This document shows, piece by piece, positions 24,690-35,639 of a DNA stretch of 64,000 nucleotides (position 1 is the stretch's first letter; each line of letters starts with the position of its first letter). The stretch comes from Rhopalosiphum padi (Eukaryota > Arthropoda > Insecta > Hemiptera > Aphididae): positions 42,138,152 through 42,202,151 of the forward strand of contig NC_083597.1 of the NCBI RefSeq assembly GCF_020882245.1. The letters are read 5' to 3'. A program made the position numbers and the translations under genes. The notes under the pieces are model-generated. The model had not been told where the DNA came from. It did not search any database and saw only the letters and a program-made list of their open reading frames with translations.

Positions 24690-25125
24690 TTTCCAATTCT
24701 TTAAATTATAGTAAATGTAATATCCAAACTTTTTCTTTCCGACGTATTGCTACCGACCAGCAATTCATCATGGCTTCTCTCTTACATAGGTCTTTGGATG
24801 CTCCTGATCTTCTTGAAAAAATAAATTTTAGAGTTACTTTTTACCCACACAACAGCATATGGTCATAATCACCCATTACATCGCATGCTCGGAACTTTTA
24901 ACCCCTAAATAATTTTTCTGTGTCTATTTGTTATAATAATTGTATTTAGTTCTATCTTATAGTTTACTATACTACTACTACTCGTATGTCTACTTTATTA
25001 CTTTTCTCTTGTTACTGTTGTTTTATGCGTCATTACGCTACCCTATTATGCTTATAATCTATTTTTCTTGTTTCTACTATTGTTAAAATTCCTGCTATGG
25101 CATAGCATTATTTTAAAAACAAATA
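24690..25125 (+). pseudogene. 3' end of a non-LTR retrotransposon (LINE ORF2 C-terminus plus 3' UTR)
   Basis: From about 24690 one frame reads ...NIQTFSFRR, then IATDQQFIMASLLHRSLDAP and DLLEKINFRV. This is the usual pattern downstream of the LINE reverse transcriptase (Jockey/CR1/R1-type: RR...D..Fl.kll...id.p.LL..i.f.v). A stop follows near 24866. A different frame from 24870 gives HPLHRMLGTFNP, the usual closing motif of the same domain, so a frameshift separates the two. The catalytic palm is absent. The 3' region continues to a perfect hairpin at 25093-25107 and an A-rich end near 25125, as expected of a 5'-truncated insertion. The named clade is uncertain. Confidence 0.7.
25093..25107 (+). 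repeat. Stem-loop near the LINE 3' end
   Basis: TGCTATG-G-CATAGCA is a perfect 7+1+7 inverted repeat just before the A-rich tail of the LINE fragment. Many non-LTR elements carry a 3' hairpin recognised by their reverse transcriptase. That role is inferred from position only. Confidence 0.45.
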
Positions 25126-26505
25126 AGTAATAAGATGTGATGTTTAAATGTCTATAAACTAAACTGGAGCCTGAAGCGCACTGAAAACTGTTAGATATAA
25201 TTTACATATTATATTGGTATTATTAATTGTAATTTTATAAAATAAGTTTTTTAATTTTTGGTATTTTTACCTTATCATAATAATGCCACAAACATTCACA
25301 TGGTGTGCAACACTGAACATGTAAACTGAATTATTGCAGGTCGAATACGGTAAGCTATTTCTTATAGAATTGTAATTACAATTGGAGCAATATGAATTCC
25401 TCGTGGCGTGCCAATCATTAAAACTGTCACATAAACCGAAAACTATTGTACGCCTACAGTAATTGCAGTTGACGTGATTTGAATCGTAACGCGTGCGTCA
25501 CCGTTCACACACCGACCTTATTATATACTTATTAATATATTTTTTTATCACCATATATATATACATAGTATTGTAGCGATCGAAGTGATTTGGAATAATA
25601 CAGTCGAATTGATTTTAAATATCTCACTATTTTCACTATTTATAGAAAAGATTGAAGGGTGGTTGACGAATGATGAGCAAAGATAGCAGAGTAGAGCCCC
25701 CCCCCTAGTACATAGATATATAAATTATTATTAGTTATTATTTTACACAGTGACGATAAAAAAAAAAAATACGTCGTGCAAAGTATTGATGCATGCGACG
25801 CGAATCGTTGACGTTTTCGACACTGTCATAACACATTATAGGAATATGCGCATACAAGTATAATAATAATATATTGGAATTCTATATTTTTTTTTTTTAA
25901 GCATAATAATATATATTATATTATGTACAATAATTGGACACGCGTGGTTGTTGGTTTTCAAAGGAATCAAAATCCTCGCTTGATACGATTAAACTATGCA
26001 ATTATAACGATATAACATGGTATACAATGCTCGAAAAGGTATATAAACGGGTTAGTTTTATTATGCTTACGCAATGTACTAAAAATGTTTCAACGAATCA
26101 CGCATGATATTCTCCACTGTAGTCAAATTAAATAATTCACTATTTTAAATTTAAATATACACAGGATAATTTAAAAAATGCTTTCATCCCTACTTTATCT
26201 TTTAATATTTTATAATTGTATTATGCACTTCTTCAAATTCTCATTTTTGAATTTTGCACTTTGACTCAAATATATTAAAAATTCATCCATAATTAACAAT
26301 TTAATGTAAAAAAAGGACGCTCTCACACAAAGAAAATATATCACCTCGGGATACTCTTTTAATAGCATACAATTCCAAGCATTTAAAAATGTGGTCTTTT
26401 AATATTGGTACGAGATGCGTATCTAAAAATTCTAAAAATCAGATTTTTGATAAACGCTTAATTTTAAGGATAAAATCGGAATAGATAGGCTCGGTGAATA
26501 CTCTT

Positions 26506-26526
26506 GTGTGTACTGTAGGTACACAC
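26506..26526. repeat. Perfect 8-bp hairpin
   Basis: GTGTGTAC and GTACACAC flank a 5-base loop (26514-26518). It has no recognised function. Confidence 0.5.
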
Positions 26527-27825
26527 TCGTATTATTGTTATTATTATTGTGTTACCACCATTGCTCAGCTAGTACTGTTCTACATGTCCTACCTGACCTC
26601 GAATGTCGAACCTCTCTCTGGCGCTCAGCCAGACGCGTATGTAACAATATAATATATTATATATATATGAGAAAATAATAAAGGCCCGGGACGCGCATGA
26701 AGTGCCTCTTGTCACGCCCGGAATCTCGAGCACTCCGCTGCAGCAGACTTTATTATATATACAACAATAATTATATAATATAATATATATACTATCTCTG
26801 CAGTTCGTGCCAAATTTAATTGATTATCATCATTCATGACATAGGTACAAATAGTACATAATAATTATAAATCGTATACCATCTAAAACAAAACCTGCAA
26901 AAACCATTAAAAATCAATAGTTTTGAGAAAAATTTATCGTTAGATTAAAACATCTATATTTCTGTATGTATATTTCCGTATGGTTTTATGTGTAGTTAAA
27001 CGGTTGTATAAATTACATAGTTATACCTTCAAAATGTATAGCTGTATAGTTTAAATGTTTTTTTGCTGTAAATATGAATATTTCATGGAATATTGTTTAT
27101 TACGATTTTATTCTCAAAAAAGATATTTAAATTGGTGCCACGGTTTACGATACCTAAAGTGAAACGTAAATGCTGAAATAAGTATCTAATATCTGCAAGT
27201 AGTAATGGACTAAATAAAAGTTTTACATCAAACATGTGGATTATGTTTTTATGTTTTATACATTGAAATGTTGATCGTAAAAAGTATGACTGTATCGTCT
27301 GTATCACATGTTTAGGTATTATGGAAAAATAAATTTGTAAAATGCATCATGAAATAAAATGACAATTTTGGATCTCAACTTGCTATTATAAAAAATGATA
27401 ATATGAAAATGATGTAATTTAAATAAAGCATAGGTAAATATTTTAGATTAATATTGTAATAGTGTGATATCACTACAACACACACATTACACACACTATG
27501 AATGCGTTGCTTTAAAAGTTATGTATAAATTATAAAATTCAACACTAACCTATAATTTTGTACTTAGGTGACCAATTGAAAAGTGATACTACGTACGTTT
27601 TTTAGAGCTTTCGTGTTTACTTTTAACGTATTATTGGCTAAGAATCTGCTACGTTAATCTTATATATAGAATTTGCCACCATCATGTTTTTTTTAGATAC
27701 TTAAAATAATATAATAAATGTGAGTTGATATCGTTTTTATAATTTTTCAACCGGAAATGTTGTATAGTTTGGACGCAGTCAATAATTCGACATCGTCATT
27801 ATTAGTCGTAAATTATAATTTTATA

Positions 27826-27856
27826 AGTATGTATGTATGTATGTATGTACGTATGT
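27826..27856. repeat. (GTAT)n microsatellite
   Basis: Tetranucleotide GTAT units with one GTAC interruption. They account for the Tyr/Met/Val-rich open frame over this site. Confidence 0.9.
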
Positions 27857-28236
27857 ACAGTGTAATGTGTAAACGACGTACTAGGCACTTCACATTCTTA
27901 TTTAATATTAAAGTGATTATAAATTATAATATATTCAAAACAACTATATAAATTCATTATTCCATTAAGGAGAGTTGTAAAATAAAAATATTGTTTAGTG
28001 AATAAAAATATATAAAACCAATAAAACGTTTTCACGCATTTCGCTTCGACAGACACATATATTTTGTTTGTATAATATAATATTATACGGTTAGCGCGGG
28101 GTCGTTTGTTGGCTTATAATTTTATCGCGTCAAAATCAGCAATAATTGTATGCATTTAATATTCTATACACTATACGTATCTATATGTATATTATTCTAT
28201 TATTTTATAAATTGTAAATTACACAGAAGAATTAAG

Positions 28237-28253
28237 CAGTGGCGTAGGTCATG
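28237..28253 (+). mobile_element. Isolated hAT-type terminus
   Basis: CAGTGGCGTAGGTCATG matches the common hAT left-end style (CAGTGGCGTAG). I found no inverted partner downstream, and the preceding octamer GAATTAAG is not repeated. It is at most a truncated element; chance is possible. Confidence 0.3.
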
Positions 28254-30180
28254 TAAAATTAAAATTGAAGAATTTTTTTTATTAATTTCTGCAGAACAAA
28301 TGATTTCCATATTATAATATAACCGTATTGTAGTGATATTTCTCTTACTTTTTTCTTTTAGATTCATCGTTTATTATGTATGTATATAAAGTCTATAATA
28401 TAGACAAACAATAAACTGGTACCCGCGGAACAGTATAATGTACAATGACATTTCCTGAAAAGTTACCTATACCACCTAAGTGTTTTTCTGTAGCAGTTAC
28501 GTGGAATGTGTATTTATTTTAATATTTTTTCTGTAAAAACACAATTTTTATTGCAAAATTCATTGAATGCATCCCATAATAATAATATATACAATATATA
28601 TGTGTCTATATTATATACACAAATGCAGTCGACTATTCTTTACAATTCGCCCATTGGAAGTTATTAAAACTTTTTTTTAATCCTTTCTCGGAATGTACAT
28701 ACAGGAACAACACTCTTTTAAATAACGATAGAAATTGCGATTTAGTTATAAAGGTATATTGCATATTGTAACGAATGAGGAGAAAAGAAACAAAACAAAA
28801 AGGGTCGCTGATCTGTTATTCTACAATACTCTTGTAGTCTTGTTTAATGTATTGTTATATAGTATTTACTTTCATACTTTATATTTTTTAAAGATAATTC
28901 ATGATAACGTCATTGATAATTATAATATATCCTTTTATAATTAAAATAAAACATGTTTTTACAAAATTATTATTATCCATACGGTAATTTTGAAAAAACA
29001 CGAATGCATCGTATTGTTGTATAATTTTAAGGTGCTACACTATTAAAGTTAAAGTGATTAACTTCAAATATCAATAATGTCAATCGAACACCAATAACAA
29101 TATTGTGATGTAAATATTTTCTTACCTTTTGAAAGTGCGAAAAACTATTGTTTGGTTGATAATGATTTTTCGTATCTGAAAACATAATAATATAACAATA
29201 ATTTATTGGCATATAATAATACTTTTGACGTGTATAGGCTTAACAATAATAATAATAGTAATAGTAATAATAATAAATCATATAATTATATTTGTATACC
29301 ATAATACATTTTGTATATTATATACGAAAGAATCGAGTAACATAATAGTATACATATTACATAGGCTATACACGACGGTGAACCGAGACGGAATCTTGTT
29401 AGTGTAATATAATAGTAAAGTACGGCACTACCATAATATTATAATAACAAAAAAAAAAAAAAAAAAAAAAACGGTTTAGTGGCAAACACGTAAACTGACA
29501 AGATAATAAATAGTTCTCTATCCGATGCGTCGAATATGAAAAAAATAAAAAAACATTTCCCGCGACTGCAGTACGCGTTACTACTGAGTACGACTAATAC
29601 GACTGACGAAAATAATATACGTCGTCGTAAACCGATATCGATGGAAAAATTAGTTTTGAGACCGATTAATACGCGTATAACTAATTATTATCATCATAAT
29701 AACACAGCTGGGGCTCGCGCAATCACGTGTCGCGTAATATTATATCATTATTATCAAACTTATCAAATATATACGGTCTGTACGTTATGTCGTTTTATAT
29801 ATTTATTAGAATAGTATACCTATATAATCGTGATATATTATATTTTACACGAACGACACCTATGGCCGGGGCAACGGGGCCGATGCAGTGTAACAGGACC
29901 GTCGCGCGTTTGATCGCAGTATTTTTCGTACCGTTTAATATTATTAATCATTTTTTTTTTTTCTGTTCACGACGTCTCGTTTATACTGCACATAATAATA
30001 ACGATATTATACACTATATAATAATATGCTCCGGTCAACCTCTCGCGTTCGCGCGTGGGAATGATTGGTGTTCGTCGTACAGCACAATATATTATGTATA
30101 AAGTGTCTAGACTCCGTAGAGCATATTACAATATGACGTGTTCCTGCACGCGTATGTGTGTATTATAATAATATTGTGTA
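28254..30180. other. Gene-less stretch with a long poly-A run
   Basis: AT-rich DNA; a 23-base A run lies at 29449-29471. No retroelement body is recognised upstream of it. Open frames of up to 124 codons near 29.5-30.1 kb show no domain or coding bias that I recognise. Confidence 0.55.
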
Positions 30181-30430
30181 TACGACACAGCGGTCGTGTT
30201 CGCGCGACGACGAAATCATTTGCATTTTGCATACGCCAGGTTTGTCGTGTTTATTTCTCCCTTGCCTTCTCCGCGGTCACCTCTTTCGGCTGACTCCGTG
30301 CGTATAGAGAGGTACCTACGTCGCACTCACTACCTGTAGTCTCCGTCGTGCTGCAGTCGTCTCTTAAACTCCTCGACGTACTTTTTTCCTTCCTCTCCTC
30401 GCAATTCTTTCGACCCGGTTAACTTGTTGT
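30181..30430. other. CpG-dense pyrimidine-rich block
   Basis: A GC-rich, pyrimidine-rich patch with many CpG steps in otherwise AT-rich DNA. It contains one POU octamer ATTTGCAT, near 30218; octamers occur about as often as chance in this window. It could be a promoter or 5' UTR exon, but no open frame or clear TATA/initiator pair supports that. Confidence 0.35.
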
Positions 30431-31137
30431 ACATGTCTTATTATATTATACCATTTATAACAACATACTCAGTATTATATAGACGTATATTGTATACTGT
30501 TATAATTTATTATATTATATTATTGTTGTAATTTATAGCATGGCGACCGTGACGTGAAAAATGTTACTGCAGTACGCCATAAAATAGCACGCGTGGTGAT
30601 GATATACATTATATTATACTATGTTAATTAATCGGAAAGTCAGCATAGCTCTAATTTAAAATTTAGTGCGAATATTTTGGTGCAGTTTTTAAACGAAATA
30701 TTTAACATTTTTCTTTATTATGTATTTTCCTATATAATTTTTACGCTGAATAAAAAACAAGTAAACAATTGCATAAAATTGCTTTGGATTATTTATTTAT
30801 TTTTTTTTTTGAAAATACTCTCCTTTTTATAGATTTACTTACTTATTGGTAATATATATACTTATATATATCACGTTATACTTCACGTATTCTTTCGTTC
30901 TAAACACCATTTTGATACTTTATACATTTATTATTAGTAATAAATTATTTACAATCTATGAATTATTTAACGAAAATAAACGTAAACTAAAAAAAAAAAA
31001 TTAATTTAATATATTTTTTTAAAGTTATACCTAGCTCTAACTGTTTAGAATACATGTTGATAGATCGAAATTGCTTGAAATTAATTGATTAATTTGAAAA
31101 ATACATTAAAAATATGGGTTGCCATTAAAAAAAAAAA
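30431..31137. other. AT-rich gene-less stretch
   Basis: No gene, RNA or mobile element recognised. Confidence 0.6.
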
Positions 31138-31167
31138 TTGAGTGTTGCGCATGCGCAAAATACTCAA
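31138..31167. promoter_or_regulatory. NRF-1/Ewg-type palindrome inside a larger inverted repeat
   Basis: TTGCGCATGCGCAA (31145-31158) is a perfect 14-bp palindrome containing an exact match to the NRF-1 consensus YGCGCAYGCGCR, bound in insects by Erect wing. Outer arms TTGAGT (31138-31143) and ACTCAA (31162-31167) extend the symmetry. An eight-G/C core of this kind is very unlikely by chance in such AT-rich DNA. NRF-1 sites usually lie at promoters, but no transcript is recognisable here; a transposon-derived palindrome is an alternative. Confidence 0.4.
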
Positions 31168-31424
31168 GTTAAAAAAATTGTTAGTTATTTGTCTAGTTTA
31201 ACGTCCCACAAACAGAGTTGAAAAATATTTAAAGGGTAATGAGTGATAAAGTGTACCCTGTTTTCTGGGACATACGTTATAGTACCTATATAAACATTTT
31301 AAATCCATTAAATTTTATGAATGAGATTAATTAATTTATAATTTAAAAAATATGAGTATAATAAATTGTACAATTTAACTAGTTTCAAACTTATTTATAG
31401 ATGGGCGGAGCTAATCCAATAATC

Positions 31425-31725
31425 CAGTGTTTCCCAACCTAAGGGTTGTGACTCAAAATTGGGTTGCAATATTGTTTTGATACCTAGGTATTGTTCAGTG
31501 TTCATTAACTAATTACAAGGAAAATACAGATTAATTTAAATATAATGATAATCTTTATATTTAATAGAATTAAGTATTCATTATTCAATATTGCATTATA
31601 TTAGAATTAAATAAATTAAGATTGCTTATAATAAAAATGATCATATAGCACTACTTTATGATATAGTTGAATTTTTTTTTGTAGTGGGTCACCATTCTCC
31701 ACAATAAAAAGGTTGGGAAACAATG
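31425..31725. mobile_element. Short hAT element with clear terminal repeats and decayed target duplication
   Basis: The left terminus CAGTGTTTCCCAACCT and the reverse complement of the right terminus, CATTGTTTCCCAACCT, match at 15 of 16 positions. The flanking octamers CAATAATC (31417-31424) and AAGTAATC (31726-31733) match at 6 of 8. The subterminal texts, GTTGTGACTC on the left and GTGGGTCACC on the right, are also partly complementary, as in many hAT MITEs. At 301 bp it has no transposase. CAGTG.TTCCCAACCT is a classical hAT end. Confidence 0.75.
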
Positions 31726-32604
31726 AAGTAATCGATCAGACAATTGGTTAATATTTTATATTTGTTTTTATAATTGTTCAAAACGTCCACTATATGAATT
31801 GTATTATATAAGTACCTATAAATTAAGCGATGTCCTTTTTGAGGAAAGCGTTAAGTTATTTAAAATTATCTAAATAGTATTATTAACAAAAAATATTTAT
31901 TATATTTAAATAATTTAAATAAGATTACCAATAAGTGAAAATTCTGTTTACAGTTAATGTTTTTATCGGTGTATTATAATGCAGGCGCGTAAACGTGTTT
32001 AAATAATTTCATTTGACATAAGTTTTGATCTAAATTTGTATCACCTTATTCACTTAGTAAATAATAAATATTTTAAATTTACTACCCCAAAGGTTTGGTG
32101 CATAAAAATAGCACTAAAAAATAAAAGTAAAGTATTACAAAACATATCAACGGGGTTACTCGGGGCCGTTTACGAACTCACGTGTTTTAAAAAAAAAATT
32201 TGAAATGACGCAATTTACGATATAGAAATAATACACACTTTACAATAATATTCGGTACATTATATTATATTATATCGTCTCCTCCAGGAAACGTCCCGCG
32301 ATTTCGAAATGGGGGGTCGGCGCGCTGTTGCATAATATTATTATCTCCGTACACGACAGCCAGCAAACGCTCTCTCGGAACAAGTACAATGATGTAGGTA
32401 CATTATATTATGTGCGATTCCATGTGCAGTGTGTATAGAAATCGATTGTTCCTGGATACAGTATAATATTATTTGTCGTGTATGACGTGTGTGCGCGCTG
32501 TGTGTCCCGTCGCGTCGACCATTTCACGCGATTCGTAAAGGTGCAGGATATACGTATAGTAATACGGTAGTAGCGCCGTGACAATGGGTACGAAATCCTA
32601 AGTA

Positions 32605-32622
32605 AACACACACACACACACA
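32605..32622. repeat. (AC)n microsatellite
   Basis: Short uninterrupted CA run; simple sequence repeat. Confidence 0.9.
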
Positions 32623-32730
32623 TGCGCGCAGAAATATTCGGTCTGCGGGGGGGCGTACAGACGACTTTTCTCGTGATTTACCGATTAACCTCTCTCCGAA
32701 TTCTTTTTTCGGGCTACACGTCCCTATTAT

Positions 32731-32758
32731 ATTATTATTATTATTATTATTATTATTA
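32731..32758. repeat. (TTA)n microsatellite
   Basis: Run of TTA units. It gives an Asn run in a spurious minus-strand frame. Confidence 0.9.
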
Positions 32759-34240
32759 AAATATAATATTATACGTACTATAGGTAAGGATATTACATTA
32801 AGTCGATTCTGTCGAGAATTATTTATCGCCGCCTTTATATTGCTACCACCAACGTTACGCGTGGGCACTGGCCGTGCTCGTTTTTATTAATATAATATTG
32901 GTCGTCAACGTTTTGTCTATTTCATGATTTGTAATATGTATTATATTATACGAGTAATGGAGTTAACGTGGCATTTCTGTAACGTCTTGCGCGTGTTAGA
33001 ATTTCAATACATTTCATTCACATTTTGCTCGCGTTGCATTAGGGAACCGATTCGAAGATCTTTCACCCCAAACAATTGGCGTGTTCCTATCGCCAGTGTC
33101 TGCTTGATGTTTTATAGTTATTATCTATGTCATATTCATAGTCTGTGTTAATTTTATAACCGTATAAATTATGCCAAGGAAAACCAAATTTCACTCAATA
33201 TGTGAAATACTTTCAAACTGATTTTGGTGTGAGATCAAATACAACCTATGATCAATTTAAATGCCATGATTTCTCGTTATAAGTGCATTCGTTTTAAACT
33301 TTTAAATTATATAATCTTTGCGCTTGTCGTTCTTATAAATTTAATTAAATAATTTACATCTAATATACAACGGGCAGTTAATACTTTATAGTTATTAAAT
33401 TAAACGTAACTGGCACGCACATGCAATTATTTTATGTTTTCAGAGTATACCAATTCCCTTCATTTGGAAAACGAAATTAAATTAAGTGTTATAAGTTTAG
33501 TACAGGGTATAAAGTTTATGGAAATAGAAAAATAGAATTGAATTTGATGTTAGATTTAAATTCTGCGCTTTTTACGTTTTATTCTATAGTTTATCAATCT
33601 CTATGGCATGTTTATAATTTTCTTTTCAGATTTTTATTGGTCATACCTAACATTTCCATTCAAATTCTTATCAATACTATTTTATTATAGTTTTCAATGA
33701 CCTCTATACTGTCACAATAACAAATATTTTATATTATAGCCTATAGGCACTCGTACCTTTTTACTACTCACGAAAAGGTATTTTTGTGTGAACATTCCTA
33801 CTTCAGTTCCGACTCCCGTCAGTCAAACTCACCGATCTAATCGTGAATATTTATATGAAATGCCTTGTAATTTTTATTGTATGCTTTTAGTTACATGATA
33901 TTTTATATCATATTGTAGCGCATATTCATACGTTTTCAAGTGCTTACTCCAGTTTATAAGTATTTAACGTTTAGACGATCGGAGAAGTGGCGTGTGGCAC
34001 AGGACACCTTTATGTACCTATATGGTATAATATTCACTTTGATAATCTTTACTAACCGACCACCGTTTAAAAATCACTCGGATAATCGCTGATTCGCGTT
34101 AAAACTTCATATGTTTCACCCTGTACACGCTGGAAAAAATTTGCAGTAGTCTGACGTTGCAAAGTGTATGACTTGACTGAAACATCCTGTTTGCGCTTGA
34201 ATCGTGACAGTGGACAATGAAGTACACATATATAATACCG

Positions 34241-34269
<29 letters not shown>
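34241..34269. repeat. (AT)n microsatellite
   Basis: A 29-base AT run; simple sequence repeat. Confidence 0.95.
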
Positions 34270-34273
<4 letters not shown>

Positions 34274-35417
34274 GCCTATATCACGTGACCTATTTTACGA
34301 TATTTTTACATTACATTATTCATATTGTTAAGAGTCATCACAATATCTGCATAATATTATTATAATATTATACGTTTAACCGCATAGCGTCCTCTCACCT
34401 GTTTTAAAAAAAACACATTTTTGTGAGAAATTGTTTGTGAAATTTCATAAAATCGATTTGTTTTTGAAGTGCACGTTTTATCCAACTCATTATTGTCTAA
34501 CTTGTATCAGTGCATATTGAATAAATTAAATACAATTGATCGGCAATCGCAGAAGAATATTCCGATTTCGCAATTTTTAAGTCATTTATATAATGTATAC
34601 GTATACACCAGGTAAACCATTGCTTGGGCGTTGCCTTGACCGATTGGAAGCACTAAGTACACTCAGGATGTTATTATCATTGTGTTTTTATTTTGAATAT
34701 TGTTATTTAAACGGTCGTAAGTAATAACTTATACTAGGTAATAGGTGTTACCTATCTATATTATTATTTTTATTATTATTATTAGTTGAGTGTAAAAACT
34801 ACATGATTTTTGTCTTTGACTAAGCGTGATGATTTGGAATCCATGTCACGTACTCGCAGAACCTTTTATCCTCATTCGAGACACACACATACACACTATT
34901 GGTGATTATAATACATATGTCGTATTTTGATATATCGGTGGAATTCGATTTCCAAGACACATTCCATGGCGTTAATTTTTTCGCCGCAATGGCGTATTGT
35001 TATGTATTAAATGCCACTCAAAATGGTTTCTATTATATTATTTTGTACATAAAATATATACATATACTCTATAAATATAGTAGACTCAGTGAGTGATTCA
35101 CCAAGTGAATTTCTCCATTTTTATTCTTTATTAATGCATTTATTAAAATTTTGATTTATGACATTTTTAAGTATACTTAAGATCATATTTTTGAATATTT
35201 AGATTATTTTTACTAATCACTATATATATTTACGTACTACAGTTCCGGTCTACGTAAAAAAACATTCTTCGAAAGAGACAATTCCGTACACGTGATATAT
35301 TTACGATAAAATCATTAGAGAAAATGCATTTGAACCACTTTCTCAGGACTGCACAAAGAATTCAGTTATTTCGGACGAAAGCAGTAAGTACTAAGTAGGT
35401 ACAAGTACTTGTATTTG

Positions 35418-35501
35418 CTATATGGTCCCCTTTAATGAACCTCCTAATTTCGTCAATTTGGTCACTGTGCTTTTTGATGACTTTGAACTTTTATTGCCCA
35501 T
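35418..35501 (-). CDS. Hypothetical 27-residue Ser/Lys-rich small ORF
   Basis: A minus-strand frame starts ATGGGC and encodes MGNKSSKSSKSTVTKL, then TKLGGSLKGTI. Gly at position 2 with Ser at 5 and 6 followed by basic residues resembles an N-myristoylation plus polybasic membrane-targeting signal. The frame stays open upstream to a Met at 35615 (65 codons). The 10-mer TAATGAACCT occurs at both ends (35433-35442 and 35501-35510), so the stretch may be part of a small duplication. I know no homologue. It is short enough to be chance, and there is no promoter or splice evidence. Confidence 0.15.
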   Translation of the reverse strand: MGNKSSKSSKSTVTKLTKLGGSLKGTI

Positions 35502-35639
35502 AATGAACCTTCCATACCATCGTCTGATGCTAAATCGTAAGAACGTGTTCAGTAATAGCTTTTTGATGTGTACCATTAGCTGATTTTGCGCGCGTTGTTT
35601 ATTTTTAAAACACAATTAACGATGAGTATACTTTTGTTT

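Larger units (their letters stand above)
25126..28236. other. Gene-less stretch
   Basis: No gene supported. It includes a moderately GC-richer patch at about 26570-26760, a hairpin at 26506-26526 and a GTAT microsatellite. A sequence starting ACAGGATAATTTAAAAA at 26161 looks repeat-like, but no partner terminus was found. Confidence 0.55.
31734..35417. other. Gene-less stretch with one CpG-denser block
   Basis: A CpG-richer segment at about 32280-32900 carries CA and TTA repeats; the rest is AT-rich. An 8-bp hairpin (TACCTTTT/AAAAGGTA) lies at 33754-33780. CAGGGT-type strings at 33501 and, on the minus strand, 34125 resemble MITE ends but match only over the first eight bases. Confidence 0.5.

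Noticed and set aside
30218..30225. POU octamer ATTTGCAT (also near 4371, 15491, 46634 and 61546)
   Set aside because: About five occurrences in the window is what the base composition predicts, so no enrichment is claimed.
33501..34125. CAGGGT-ended 625-bp MITE
   Set aside because: The two ends agree only over the first eight bases, then diverge; insufficient for terminal repeats.
35423..35440. miR-133-like GGTCCCCTT
   Set aside because: The match stops after the seed and no hairpin partner exists.
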